Under the pieces are notes generated by a model, which saw only the letters and a program-made list of their open reading frames with translations, was not told the origin of the DNA and did not search any database. Both the position numbers and the translations under genes were made by a program. Below, one piece after another: positions 22,019 to 36,237 of a stretch of DNA of 64,000 nt. The first letter of the stretch is position 1. Every line of letters starts with the position of its first letter. The DNA comes from Phoenix dactylifera. Lineage: Eukaryota > Streptophyta > Magnoliopsida > Arecales > Arecaceae. The DNA lies in assembly GCF_009389715.1 (NCBI RefSeq), contig NW_024067666.1, positions 1,157,001 through 1,221,000 of the forward strand, read 5' to 3'.

Positions 22019-25000
22019 CTGTATACGATATGCCAAGAAATGTGTTAGGCCAAAATAGTGAATCAAGAAGAGGTACACACAGCATTGACAGAGAATAAGA
22101 ATAAATTCAAAGGTGCAAGATGCAAAGCTTTGTATTTATAATTTTACTGGTAAGTACAACAGTGAGATAAGAATAACAAAAACAAGCACTAAATTGAACA
22201 TACCAACTCATACCAGGATGGAAGCAGCATGAACCGCACGGTTAGATTGGTTCAGGGCCTAAATGGCTTGAATTAACCCACCCCTAATTTAGCTCAGTTC
22301 GAGGCGATTTGGGCAATTCGGCCAACCATTTCACCTCACTAATAGAGGAGGCAGAGAAGGCCTTCCTATGCCTTCTCCTGCTCTTCCTTCCTTTTTTTTT
22401 TTTTTTATAATCCACGAGAAAAGTCAAAAAATAGCAAATTCTTGCCGAATTCAAGCCAAAATCGAGGTAAGATGTTCATGAATATGCATATTACTTGCTA
22501 AATCAAGGATTCTTGTTGCAATTCACTCATACCATACAAAACGGGGCATGATATACTGTGGCGGCCTGAATCAGACGGTACGGGGCATACCGTACCAATT
22601 CGGCATCCGTACCCGGTATGGGTGGCATACCGATACTCGATACGTCAAAAAAATTTCGTATCGTACCGTGCGAACATTGTGCTAGTGTGGCACTGGTATG
22701 AGTTCCGGTAATAAGATGACGAACCTCGAGATGGGGACCATGGTGCATGGCCTAATCGAGCCCACGAGGATATGATTGCATACAGGAAGCAGACACATCC
22801 AGATGGTTTGGGACATAATCTTACTGCTATAGACAACCTCGCATATGGAATAGGGTGGGTCCCAGGATATATCTGGATCTAAGTTGTATATAGAATCCTA
22901 TTTTGTAAAGCTAAGCTAGCATGGATATCCTTTTTCTGAGATATCGTATTCGAATGGCTACTAATCTCCACAACCTTAGGTAGCTTATAGGTTAGATTTT
23001 GTTGCCTCGATCTTCGGATGGCCAATCCAGTATTAAACAAAGGATTAATATCATGATCATTATCTAGGAGGCGAAGCTTATGAACCATATGGCTAACCAA
23101 CAAATTATCTGAAAAGTTGGAGTAATATACTAGACACAAACTATGACCAGAATCACAACATCACGAAGGACATAGGCACTCCATAAAATTTTAGATGTCA
23201 ATACATATTTTGTATTTCAAATCCATTTAATATACAGCATGTGTATTCAATTATATGTATTCATGCCTTCAATTATATTACAATTGCATTAATTTGTCGA
23301 TTATAGCATATGTGTCAAGATGCGAGACCAATTTGACATAAAAGATATCAAAACAAAATTTAAATCCTAAATTAAACAACCACAATCGTTAGATAAATAC
23401 TGAAAGCATTAAAAAATTGAAACAATAAAAAATAAATAAAAAAATGAAAATGGTGTACCAGTACACCACTATGTACCAAGTATCCGTATTGTATTGAACC
23501 GGTCATCGACCGGTACGGCACTTGATCGGTTTGGTAGATCTTGTAACATAAAATTATTGACATAGCCTCTCTTTCAAGTAAAGGTTTCCCCTAGTTGAGA
23601 TAAAAATAAGGAAGAGAACTAAACTTAAGTGGTCGAATCCTAAAAAATAAAGAAACACCAAAGCATTAACCCTCCCCAAAAAAATCAAACAAAGGAAAGA
23701 ACAATAATGAGAAATATTAGTTTTTCATAGTTTGCTTGAGGACTACTAATTATACATGACATGAACGAGTGGATCTCAAACTGAATATATTGTACATATA
23801 TCTTATATTGAAGAGCAAAGACGTAGAACGTAGAAAGTATGATCTTCATTAGAACTCATTTGGTTTTTGAAGATCAAGATCAACACTTATATACAAGATG
23901 TTAGACTTCTTTAGTAGTCTGACAAATGAGAACATGATGAGCTAATAGTATGCCATTAAATCAACCAGACATAAGACATCCCCACATTCACAAGCAAAAT
24001 ATTTCCTTTTCAACAATCATTCACAATTTCGACATGCAAGTGATCGGGAAATTATGTGCAAGCAAGGAGCAGGGTTCCTGTAAAAAGGAAGAAATGCAAG
24101 CCGGGAGGAGAGAAAAGAAAGTCCACATAGCTAATACAATATACAGGGATTACATGTTTGTGTTAGAACAACAACTTGGTACATGTATAGTTGGATTCCT
24201 ATATGGAAATTTGCACAGTATTACCTTTTTAAGAAACAAGCTTTTTCAGGCACCTATAAAATATTTAGCATCTATGCATAGGGAAAGAAGCATCTCCATC
24301 TATTCAAAGGAAAAGGTTAAAGAGGAAGTTACAGGTTTAAATAGATTTACGATGTAAATAAATATCAAATGTACAACATCTTGAAGTAGCACCACATTTT
24401 TTTTTTTTTTTTGCAATTCAAATTAAACTTCCATAAACATGGGAGACATATTAATGAGTACAAATCAAGCTGCCAGCCTTACAAGCACCTATATATAGTT
24501 GGATTTAAAAATCACAGTATAAGCCATTAATGTTTGTCGCTTATCAGCAGAAGCCACTGAAGACTTGATAATCCCAAGTAGGAAGGCGATCCTCTTTTCC
24601 TTTAACCAATACACTTTAGTGTTATATTTATCCGAATTTATACGCATTTAAGAGAGTAACAAATTACCTAATTAATGTCAATTCAAGGAAAATATTGGTT
24701 TTTTTATTAAACTAAAAGCATTGTCAAGGCTACCAACCATATAAAACTAATTTCTTATTCTCCTATCCATTTGTGATGCGATCTAAATGTCATCAGATAG
24801 ATAATGCAGTATCTGTACTTCCTGATATAAAGAAACCCTCTCACGATTAGTTTTGTCTCATTTTGTTGGGCTAATGTGCCCTGTTCAAAAGAACTTCATA
24901 TCTTCCCCATCTTTATTACCAACGAGGATATAAAACCCAGTCATAGTCAGCTGCCTGTGCGCCCACCAAAGGCAGGGTAGCCTCCCTTAGTTTTGCACGG

Positions 25001-28000
25001 CCTATTAAGGAGGCCAGATGGCTGAACACTTTCAAGTCAAGAACTCAACATTCTTGGGTGAAAAAAATGGATCAGATTTAAGTGAGCTAGTTACACAGTA
25101 ACCTGATGCAGATGGTAGATTTATGCCCTAGCCTGTGGCCAAGAGAATGACAATAACATAGTGGCGGTGGGTGGGTGGATGCACTGGATAAGGGCTATGA
25201 AATTGCTGGCGGTTGCAGTTGTTGGAGCTGATGGCTCTAATTTTATTTTTCTAGTCAGCTCCAGATTGTTTCTGTCACCATTGTTATCCACAATGGCAGC
25301 AGCTGCCACTATTGCGGCAGCTGCAGCCATCAAGAATGGTTCTTGCTGCTGTAACTGAAGCCATGCAGTAGTTATTGGTGTCTGTTGCTGCCTTGGCTTT
25401 CTTTTTTTCTCAGAAAAAATGATCTTAACTTTTTCATAAGGTTTCTCATTTAACATATTTATGTTATTTTGAATTTGTAGCTACATTTGTATTATAAATT
25501 AATATTCATATGTTTTATTGGAAGTTGTTCTATGATTGTTCCATCAAAAGTTATTTTTGGTGTACTATAATCTCAAATGTGCAGTATAGGATGTGGAAAA
25601 TTGAAGTAAGTTACATTGTCCAGTCTATGTTATGGCCCGAGTTATTTGTGCAAAAAGAATGTGTATATACTAGAAAAATTATGCTTGAGTCATTTGCTTG
25701 TAAAGTTAAGTCTGAAATGTTTGCTGAACTGTTTCAATTACCTAAGAGATTATATACATATATTTGATTGCATACTATTGCTTGTTAAGTCGTTTTCTTG
25801 CATTTGCAGAAATTTATATCAATGTTGATGATTGGTCTTCTGTTGAGTTCAATCATGTTTTCAGATGGCCAAAGTATAAAAAAATGTTTGGAAGCTCTCT
25901 TACAGCCAGATCTGAAGGACAGCAACAAAAAGCAGCGCAGCTACTGTGTGAACATTTCAAATGCCAGTATACATAGATTCAAGAAGAATATTTCAAACTT
26001 TAGTTGATTTACCATTATATCAACTAGTCACCGTCATGTGCAATGCACGGAATTTGAGAGAATTATACTCTCTCTCTCTCTCTCTGATTATGTGGGCTCT
26101 CACAAGAGACTACTCATTATTAAGCACTCGAAGATTTATCCCATTACACAGAGGCTTTAGCAGTATGGAATCCATCCTTGTGTTCTGGAACTCCTCTCTC
26201 TTCCCCCTCCCCACCCTCTCTTAACTGCATGGGTCCCGCAAGAGTCTTTCTAAATAGAAAACTTCCATAATTATTATCTGGAGGCTTCATTTTTAGAGTC
26301 CAGCTTCATATGTCCAACTCCAAGATTTCTCTTTATATACAGTTATATAGCATAAACTTCTGAATGTGATGGAGAACACTTACAATGCAAAATTTGTGCT
26401 CCCTAGGTTGTTTCCTTGTCCTAGAAGTGTATTTCTCCACTATTACAATGACCCAAACAGATTTTAATCCACCAATTACTTTTTTTTTGGGTAGGCCGAT
26501 TACTGTTTATAATGTCCAACTTAGTGTTGATGGTCCACCTCGTGTCAAAGGCCAACATGTTTTTTTGTTTTTTTGTTTTTGCTAAGTCCTCTTATAAAGT
26601 AAGAAGAAAAGATTAAAAGATGGACATGAGTTTGTAAAAGATGAAAAATCGCAATTTCATGAGACATACTACCTAGTACCTACCTTCACTACAGTAAGAT
26701 TGAGCTTATCATCCAAAAGCAGTGGCATGCCATTGTGAAAACACTTATATTCATGTATTTAGCAAGAAAAAGAAAATGATGAGAGGGAGCAGTAATAGTT
26801 AACATGTGGCATCCTACTTGTTCTGGTAAAACTACAAATAAGATGACCTCACATAAATTTGATAGTGAGAAAAGGAATTAAAAAGATAGACAAACAAGCT
26901 AATAGAATTTGTGATGCTATAAATTCCTCTAGTCATCATCACAACATCTATAATTATTTATTGATTTACAGCTAAAATGAAACTGTCTTGGACAATTTTA
27001 GACATGATAAGGTTGAACTCTACAGATTCTGTGCTTAAGAGAGCTTCAGATTTTAAGGATGTAATTAAGGATTTTATTTTATTGATAATTTCATTTATCT
27101 ACCAGGTGAAGGATTTCCATTGGTGCAAATATGTTTACCTGCCATAAAGGACAACATAGCCAGAAATGGATATCTATTACTTCTTCATCCCTTACTTCTT
27201 CATCCCTTGTTCTACTATCAAGCTTAAGATTGCATAGAATATCCACTGTGCAAACTTTCAAAAAAAGGAGGAAGCGAATACCTGAGCCATTGTCAGAGTG
27301 TAGCAACAACTACTCCATTAGTTGAGTTAGTAGTGAGAAATTTATTCTCAATGTTCCAACAGGCTAGCATTATTTTGTTATTCAACTTAAAAGTTACCCT
27401 CTATGGCATCATAAAAAAGCAATACTAGTGACATTTATTTTTCTTTTATTTTTCACTACTTCTACCTTTTTGTTACTTGTGTCTGTTGTTAGGTTAATAT
27501 GTTTACAGGTCCGAGCAAGGCTACTATATTATTCTTCTTCCTCTTAAAAAGAGAATCTTTCCATACTCTCTCTCTTGGTTAATTACAGTTCCGGGCAAAC
27601 ATGTTTATCATTAAATTGCAGCTCAAAAGATGATAAATTTTACAATTATTCTCTATTGCATGCTTGGTCAATTTTATATGAGGTGATCATCTTTGTAGTT
27701 TTACCAAAAATGCAGGATTTCATACCTCTTTTCCTTCACTATGTGTGCAAATGCATGAATTCAAGTATTTTCATTGTGAAGTCATGTCATCTTTTGAATG
27801 ATAAGCAAAATTGCTATGGCAATGAAGGAAGTATACTTTACGAACACGAAGATTTTATTTTTTATGAGTTCTCCCCTCTAATTTAAATAAACAGATACTA
27901 CAATACCTTTAAGGCCTTTGGCACTACATGGACCATCAAAACCGTGTCCGTTAATACCATTATCAATAAGCAGGCTAAAACTTGTTTCTCCGATTGTAAT

Positions 28001-31000
28001 GGTGAAAAATTACAGTTCAAACTAACAATCATAAGAAAGCAATAGCTGCAAGAGTACGAAGTCTGCATCTTTAATGTTCTATATCGGTCTTTACATTCAC
28101 ATAGAGGGCGGGTCCTGGCACAACGTTAAGGCTACTCCATTGTGAGTTGGGTATCACGGGTTCAAAACACAAAACTAGCCTCTCCACATGCAGGGATAAG
28201 GCTGCATATGTTTGACCCTCCCCAAACCCTTAGTGATGGGAGCCTTGTGCACCAAGATACCCTTTTTTTAGTTATATTCACATTTTCAAAAAACATTAAT
28301 GGCAACATTGTATAAAATAAGAACAACAATTAAGAAAAAATGTTGAACTATAATGCAAGAATAAGATCAGTACATGAATAAACTCCCCACTCTACAAAAT
28401 TGATAATACTATTTTGGAATTGACTAATCCAAAAGAAATCCTTGATACACCCAATCATCAATTTGCAACAGAAGAAAGCAATAAGAAGAAAATTTAATAA
28501 AAAATAGCATTAAGAAGAGATCAAAGAAGGCACAGACCTATACTTGCTTAATCAAGGATCAGCCATTGGAATCAATCTAATGGTTAACATAAATCCAGCC
28601 GAATAAAGGGGAGGATCTCAAACAAACTTTCTCAAAGATTCCAAGAAACCAAGCAATCCCCTCATCTTCCCATTCCCATTCAATCTATGCCCACATCCCT
28701 CTTTGCTTTCTTCATGTCCCACCATCACCAAGCCTAAAACCTCAGCCTTTCTACTCTCTTCACCTCCCACCATCACCATGCCTAAATCCTCAGCCCTCCC
28801 AGCCCTTCAATCCTCTCTAGCATATAGCCAAATAGCAAGTTTGAGGCCTACCACTCCAAAGTCTGACATTGTTGGCAACAAACTCCTGCTCTGGCCTTAA
28901 ACCATCCCACTAAGACTCCCCCTCTAATCACAACCACCACCTCCAACCTCTGCTAACACTGGGCACCCTCCCACAATCCAATTTCCAACAAAAGCCCCCC
29001 TCCCTCTGACCTATCTGGTAAAAATTACCTAAACCAAAAGTTTGTTCACTGTACATTTAAAATACCTGAGTGAAGATCAATTTGAGCTTGATTTAGCTTA
29101 GTCCAATGCAACTTGCTTTAAGGATAGCAAGCTGATTGAAATAGGCACATGCACAGTTTGATTTGAAATTAGGCATGCTTGAATAAGAAATGGGCCAAAC
29201 TTGGATCCTAGTTACCTGGTCTGAAAATAATTTCAAGGAAGACTTAAATTGGACTACACTAGATCAAGCTTGGATTAAGTACAACCACACCATCAGTGCT
29301 GTCAAAATTAGACGATCCACGATCTTGTCATACATTCCAGATCAAAACAACACCAAGCAATCCAAATTGGGCATTTGAATCATTTTTGAAAAGATCGGAG
29401 GATCCAATTTTGGATCATACAATCCAAATCGTGGATTGTCTGATCCACTCGATCGCTCAATCCACTGAAATAAGCTGTTTATGCACTACCCACACGAAAT
29501 AGAGTCACGCTTCCCCTGTTTCATGCATCAGCTGAGTGAAATCAGTCCTCCCATACACTTGGTTTGGTATTCTTTTAAATAGATGGATATATTCTTGATT
29601 ATAATAAGGATTTACTTTACTGACTCTTAGGATGATTTTAAAGGAATTTTGGACACTCAAGGTATTGATTTACTTTCATTTTAAAGAGTTCTATTTGAAC
29701 TTGAATTAGGACTAAAAAGGTAACCAGCTGGCTTTCTCAGATAATAATCAATTGGCTGCATGAAGAATTCTAATCTCTAAATTAGGACTCAAATCAGTCT
29801 ATCGGGCAAGCATTGATTAACTGTCTATTTAGTATATATAAGTCCTTATAAGACAAGAGAAGGAGTACAGCAGTACATGTTAAAAGGAGATTTTTGCAAA
29901 ATTGCATCTAGGTTATTGGATTGAGATTTTTGTGAAAATGATTAAAAGTATAGCAGGCCCCTTCTTCTCTCTCTCTTTCTCTCATTCTTCTAGTTTACTA
30001 TTATTCTCTCCCTCTTCTACCCCATGCAATACTATTTTCTTTTTTTGAGCAAATTCAACCTTGTTTTCTCTCTTCACTGTGCTAAACTCTATTGTTAGAA
30101 ATTATATTTCTCTCACTAATAACCAAACTTCTCCTATTCTTGTGATTTGTTATTTACTTTTTGGTTTGTTAAATTTTTGATATATTTTAAAGATTTCTGA
30201 AATCTTACAATGCATGATCCCACTCACCCTGCTCTACAATTTAAAATTTACAATCCAACCCCAATCTAAACAACATTTCATACCATAACCTAGGGTTTGA
30301 GGTCGACCACTCATTAAGTTAGCAACAAGGTCACGTGATCAAGATGTTAGTGTTAAAGGTCGGAGGCAGCTTGAATTTTCAAGAGGAAAAGGGATCAATG
30401 GTCATAACTGTTCTCATGCAAGAAGCTAGGACCCAGCGACAAGGATGAAGAGAAGATTAATCATGATCAAGAATTTGGCTAGTACCACTGCCACCCCTAA
30501 ATTCCTAAAGAATTTCAATATAAAAATCCTCGATAAAACTTTTGAGAATAGATACGGGTATAAAAGTAACTGTATGATATGATATGAAAAATAATATTAG
30601 GTAAAAAATGTCGAGTTCCAATCAAGCTTGGATTGATTTGGGTTCAAAAAATTTATACCCATACCCCAATAAGCTGTATAATTGTACAGGGTCCAGTTTA
30701 GACATACATTCTCACTACAGCTAAACACAAACCCAAAATGTCTCAGGGACCTCACTTGAACCCATTCCAAACTCATAAAGTTTTGGGTCTAAGTAAGGGT
30801 GCTATAAGGTAGAGTCTAAAACCCAGACCCAGACCTAGACCCATTGGGTTTTGGGTTCAGATTTTGTTCCATAACTGGGCAATTGAAGGAAAGGGTCAGC
30901 TTCGGGTTGGGGTATAAATATAATATAAGACTCACTAGGCCTTTGGGCCATACTTAAACTCTACAACTGGACACACCTGTGTACGTGAACTTTGTTAAAA

Positions 31001-32786
31001 TTAAATATTTTTTGTGAAACATGGCAGGGCTCCGATGTGGAAGATGTAAGGTCCCCCCCCCCCCCCCCCCCCCGGGTCTTGAGCATCGTTTCTCCATCTC
31101 CTATACTATCTGGCTGTTCTTTATTTTACTCTTTTCCTATCACATGCATAGCAAGTGCCAAAACTCTAGTATAATTAAATATTCTTAGGAACTTTCAGCT
31201 ACTTTCAGAACTTATGGGAACAAATCCCTTAATCTATAAGGATATTCCCTACTGATTGAGGAAAATTGTACAAAATAAATGACAGGTTATGGCTCCCAGC
31301 TCCTCACCTTTAGTATACAGATATTGAAAGCGGCATGATATAGATCAGGCAAACATTCAAACCCAAGGAAGCATTCCTCCCTTGCAATGCATACTAACAA
31401 TTTGTATGAACATTCCATTCAGATGTCCAAAAAACCACATACACAAGCAGCATGTCTTATCATTAAATGTTACATCCTGAACCTGGATCGTTAAGATCCA
31501 AACATTCATGGAGATGATTACCAGACCTATTTCTTTCGTTTTTGGAAACAAGGAGCAGCAAAAACAAGAGAATGTGAATGACAGAAATAACCACTGAAAA
31601 CAGCTAGAATAGGTTTACTACGTCCCACAAAAAGAAAGAAAAGCAAAATCTTGTCAACTATTTCTAGGCTTCTCAATATAAAGCCTTGATTAACAAACGG
31701 CAATTGCATCCGATGACTATGCTGAAAGAGCTCAATTACCAAAACCAGTTTGGCAAGCAATTCATGGAAATTACAAGCATATTAATCTTCAGAAAACCAG
31801 GATTCATATATTTTCATGATGAGAATTTTTTTGTTTAGTGGAAGAGAAATAGGAAATGAAGTTATACAAAGAGAAACATAAGCTTAAAGCGGCAATAACT
31901 CAACAATATTACACACAACTGGAAATATCACACCATTAGTCAGCAAAATAAAAAATGCATGTTTTTCATAATATCATGATCGAATTTTTGCAAAAGGGAC
32001 TTCAATGGAAGAGTTTGTTAACATATAAATGCCCTTCAAAAATTTGCTGAATATATGTGCTATCACACATAAAATAGAAAGTGTGAACCTAGCCAAATAA
32101 TCGGGCATGATACAAAATGGTTTAGAGTAACATGTTTGATTCTTTCTACTACCATTCGGCATGTTGATATACCTTGGAATCGAAAGGAAAACAAGCACCA
32201 ATAGTTATACATTAGCCAGGAGTAAATATGTTAGGAAACATACCCCAGGGGAATTCCTTGTTCCGGATGTGCAGATATGGGTAAGGCTGCCAAAAAAAGA
32301 CTTTTATTATTTGTTAGAAACAACGTACAGCCCCGCCCCCCGCACCCCGCCACCCCCCCACCCACCCCCAAAAAAAGGAAAGGAAATATTCGCATAGCTA
32401 AGAAAAAATTATGATAAAAAGCGAGCAAGAAAAGCTTACCGGCGGCTCGGGATGGTGGGGATGGCCCTTGGACAGGTTATAGATGGACAGAATGGTGCAG
32501 GTCACGATTCCAGCGTATGTAATCTTCTCCCATTTCGCGGTCTCATCTGAAGAAACGGAGGAAAAAAGGTACAAATTCGAAGAACCGAACCACTAACCCT
32601 AAGACTAGAATCCAGAAGACGAAGAAGAGATTGAGATCGGGAAAACAAACAGGCGTCGTCGTGGTGGGCAGAGGCGGAGAAGCTCCTCTTGTTGAGAAGA
32701 ACCGGGCGGGCGCCGCTCTTCGCCTCTCCACGGAGGGCGGCCGCCGCCGCCGCTCGAAGACCCGATCTTGCCATGGACGTCGCCAT
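21978..32786 (-). CDS. COX6A: Cytochrome c oxidase subunit 6a, mitochondrial, four exons
   Basis: Exons on the minus strand are 32651-32786, 32440-32546, 32244-32286 and 21978-22018: 327 nt, 108 residues plus stop. All junctions are GT/AG and keep frame. The protein is a small inner-membrane subunit of respiratory complex IV. The first 40 or so residues form a mitochondrial presequence (MATSMARSGLRAAAAAA, then NKRSFSASA). The mature part begins HHDDAYETAKWEKITY, and a membrane span follows (AGIVTCTILSIYNLSKG). Next come the family signature HPHHPEPPPYPYLHIR and NKEFPWGPDGLFEKKH. Exons 2 and 3 are separated by a normal 153-bp intron, but intron 3 (22019-32243) is 10.2 kb and isolates an exon coding only the last 13 residues. 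That intron holds an Au-type SINE and other repeats. Length and motifs agree with plant COX6a. Confidence 0.95.
22019..28090. repeat. COX6A intron 3, left part, with GTACC-rich repeat relics
   Basis: No independent gene. Around 22560-22700 and 23450-23530 the sequence is packed with GGTAC and CCGTAC motifs in both orientations (GGTACGGGGCATACCGTACC type), suggesting two pieces of one fold-back repeat family. Related motifs recur at 54010-54110. A/T runs at 22389-22406 and 24400-24412 may be retroposon tails. Open frames up to 135 codons (23950-24357) have no family features. Confidence 0.5.
28103..28269 (+). mobile_element. Au-type SINE in COX6A intron 3
   Basis: The element starts AGAGGGCGGGTCCTGGCACA and contains the tRNA-like A-box GGCACAACGTTAAGG. 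A B-box-like ACGGGTTCAAAAC follows, then the conserved Au SINE body (CCTCTCCACATGCAGG, GACCCTCCCCA, GGGAGCCTTGTGCACC), and it ends in a T7 run. It is flanked by TTACATTCACAT (28091-28102) and TTATATTCACAT (28272-28283), an 11-of-12 target duplication. Length, about 167 bp, fits the family. It is antisense to the host gene. Confidence 0.9.
28284..32243. other. COX6A intron 3, right part, non-coding
   Basis: No gene seen. A roughly 60-base direct duplication with CACCATCACC units lies near 28720-28800. AACCCA and GACCC-type runs at 30640-30870 look like worn MITE sequence, beside a TIR-like GCCACCCCTAA at 30490. A C21 homopolymer occupies 31053-31073. Confidence 0.45.
31053..31073. repeat. Poly-C tract of 21 bases
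   Basis: Twenty-one consecutive C residues followed by GGG. It could form a G-quadruplex on the minus (transcribed-sense) strand of COX6A pre-mRNA. The exact length is prone to sequencing error. Confidence 0.85.
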
Positions 32787-35547
32787 CGCTCCGTCTCGTT
32801 CCCTTGCGACTCTCGATTCGACGATCCGGTCTCTGCTTCCCCCTCGGGACTCTCCTCTCTCTAATATATCTAATGTCTAATCTAATCAGCATAATACTAG
32901 AATGGGGACAGCTCCATTAATTAAGTGGACTCTGGATAATAAATAGTGTACTCATTTAATACAGTTATTTATCAAAATATAATAATATAATATTATTAAA
33001 AAAATTTAGCTCATCACACTCTATTAAATTAATTTATTAGCACTATTAAATTAATACAAAAATTAATAATATTTTTAATAACCATTTTTACTTAATATGG
33101 GTTGATATTAATAAATTTTATTTTTATTAGTATTTATTAATAAAATATATTTTATTAGCATTACACTATCACTGGATAATGCTCATATTTATTTTTATTA
33201 TTTTTTATGGTCATGATTTTACTTAAAAATGAAAATAAAATTACCAATAATTCTATTATATTATATTTAAATATCTCCTAACGACAAATTTTTATTTCTT
33301 ATTATATAGAGAGTGGATCATAATTTTATTATCCTGCAATAATATATTATTTTGCTATACTGATAGATATACAAGTACCAGTAGAATTTTGCATATCGAT
33401 AACATATTATATACCAAGATCAAAAATTTATTTTTAAAAAACAATTAAATTCTTATATTTATTATATTTTATTTTAATTCTGTTATTTAATTTATATTGC
33501 ATTAAGAAAAATAAGAAAAAACTTGTATCCTACCCATGGGGGTTATATGCTAGTTTGACTCTGCGTTCCTACTATAAAAGAGTATGAGGTTTGGCTTACT
33601 CGGCATGTCTTGCCGACTTCAGTTGTAAGTTGAAGATCTCTTCCTCTCATCTCTTGTAAGAAAGAATTGAACAGTCAATTGTTGGATTTGGCAAAATTCC
33701 CACGGCTAAAATGAAGAGGATTAAATTCAATCATCAATAATTGGTTGATACACATATAGTCCCAACTCTTGTTGCTCCTTGTGGAGATGGGTTGAGGTTC
33801 AAAGCCAATGATGTACAGATTTCAAATACATGTGCTTGCAGGAAATAATTGGAGATTATGCAGCTTCTGAAAATGGTTATGGTTGGCTGATTATAGACCT
33901 AGTAGGTTAATTTAACCTTTAAGGCTGAGGTGGGGTAAGGTAGGCCCTCATTGTACACAATTTGATAGGATTGCTATCAGCTATAAGGCTTGTATTTAGG
34001 CATATCCAAGTTCAAAAAGCCACCAAACCTTGCATTTCTGTTATGAAATTAGTAGATAGAAGGAAGCCTGGAAATTAGCATTTGGCAAATTCTCTGCAGC
34101 AACCTGTTGTATGGAACTCAGGATTTACAGGTCTCTATGTTTTGAGGTATCTTGTAAACGGGAAAAAAGAAGTAATCTGTTTTTAGGTCTCTATGTTTTG
34201 AGGCCTACGTTCCTGTTGTACTTGATTTTGTGAACTTTAAGAAATGCTTGATTGGTTTGAACTTTTCAAAAGAAACAAATAGAGTGGGATGATAAAAGCA
34301 TGACCAAAGAATTTGAAATGAATGGATGGAACCTATGGTTCATTTTAGCCTTGCAGAGGATAATTTTTGAGGACTGCGAGTTATTCCAGTAAAAGATGAT
34401 GTTGGTTATGCTGGGAGTAAAGATAAAATAACTACATAGAATGATTCTGAGAAACTAAATTATTGTCTTCTACAAAAATAATATATTGACAACCAGTAAT
34501 TCAAGCTTCTGTTGGGTGTCAACAAAAATAAATCCAGAAATCATTATCAATGAAAGCCAGGATGCTGTATAATGAAATTTACAGATTCGACAATTCTGTC
34601 TTGATGGCGCAAAAGCAAAGCTATATCAGTCAAAGCTTCTTCAGAGATACAAAGAAGACCCACTTACTTTAAGAAAATAATGGTTAATGAAAAGAGCTCT
34701 TGCTTTCAGCATGGGAAAGAGCTAATCATATTACTTCATCCGTTTTCTTCTTTGCGAGACCAAACTTGGACTGCAAGCTTGGGTACATCATGCAGAGATC
34801 ATATGCAAAAGACTACTAATCACAATTAGAAAAAAAAAATCCAACGTTATGTGGGTATAAATACCTTTAATCAGCGGAACGCATCTAATTTCATAATGAC
34901 TGATGGATATTGCATTCTTTGAGTTTGGCTGTATCTGAAAACCTTCATAACCATTAATAGAAGTGATAACAAAACTAACAATGACAGCAATCAAGTCTCA
35001 TCCCATAAAGATGGATCACAGAACAACCATATAATAAATAAGCAGGCTCCATGAAAAGCTTGAGAAGCATTTCACAAGTTGCCAACATATTTGATGATTA
35101 TAAGATATTGTTAAGTATAACTAGCTGCTGATTGGAGGATTGTATATAGATGATATGGATGCTATATATAAGTATTCTTATGTGATATACTTGCAGCCTA
35201 TCTGCTTCAAGCAAAGCAAACTAAGATCCAGATTAAGAGGGGGCATGCAATCCAACCAACAAAATTAAATCCAGAATCTACAGCAGAATACTAGATTAAA
35301 AGCAATCTTTAAAAGCAACAAAGGATGTTGTATTTTAATTTTTAAAACAACTGCAAACACATGACAGCATTCCTTGAAAAGTCTTAGACTTTGTACGAAA
35401 ATTCTCTGGAAATACACATGCGAAAATCCATGTCGAGGAAGAGTACAAGATGATAATAATCTTGGGTAACTGTGAGTATGCTGCCAAGATTAACAAATAG
35501 AATGACCTAATAAGTATCTGAGTCCATCTGTGTTGTATGAAACCGGT
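32787..35547. other. Intergenic: COX6A promoter side and ERG28 3' flank
   Basis: The first 150 bases should include the COX6A leader and promoter. From 32940 to 33530 the DNA is extremely AT-rich with no genes. At about 33530-33650 an LTR-like stretch has TATAAAAGAG near 33574 but no partner. A 20-base direct repeat (TAGGTCTCTATGTTTTGAGG) occurs near 34128 and again near 34184. The part just below 35548 is probably the ERG28 3' UTR. Confidence 0.45.
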
Positions 35548-35618
35548 TCATTCTAGCTTCAAAGTAGCCCGAGGTTGATGTGCATTCCACTGTAATAACA
35601 TCCACACAATTGATGTGC
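35548..35618 (-). CDS. ERG28: ERG28 exon 3
   Basis: The exon follows the acceptor TTATTCTTTTAG and reads, in the homologous frame, TSIVWMLLQWNAHQ, the conserved last membrane segment, then a short tail and TGA at 35550-35548. It lies 19.7 kb from exon 2, beyond all the transposons. Confidence 0.92.
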
Positions 35619-36153
35619 CTAAAAGAATAAGAAAGACAACATAACAAGCTAAAAGACAAGGAAAAAAATATTACAAGCTAAAAGACAGGAAAAACAATGT
35701 CTCAAGCTAAAAGAGAACAGATTTTTATCCTTGTGAAGGGATAACTACTAGTTCAAGGATATATCCAACAAAACAAATACAAAATTAAGAAATGTTATGT
35801 AATTATAACAGACCAAGAAGCAAAGTCTCACCAACCTCCCTACTGTTTGTTGTTGAATCAGTTGCCTCAGTTTTAATTTTATATGGATAGTTTATGCCAT
35901 CTTTGGAAGTAGGTTGCTTGGCCATGGATGAGAACTCATACATGACCAATATTAATTAAATGGATAACCAAACTGACTCAAAATAGGACAAGCTTAAAAG
36001 TGTCTACAAGTAGAAACATGCTGATAAACTCGAATATTGGAAATGCATGGAGGAGTTATCAGTATGTATTATATTAACTCAGTAAACAATGCCAAAAAAA
36101 AAAAAAGATGCTGAAAACAACATAGTTCAAAAACTCTCAAGTAGAAAATAGAA

Positions 36154-36237
<84 letters not shown>

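Noticed and set aside
23950-24357. 135-codon plus-strand frame in COX6A intron 3
   Set aside because: Low-complexity, no homology pattern, no promoter, inside an AT-rich intron; likely chance.
25121-25456. Ala/Gln-rich frames on both strands
   Set aside because: Produced by a CAG/GCAGC-rich patch in an intron; no start context or exon structure.
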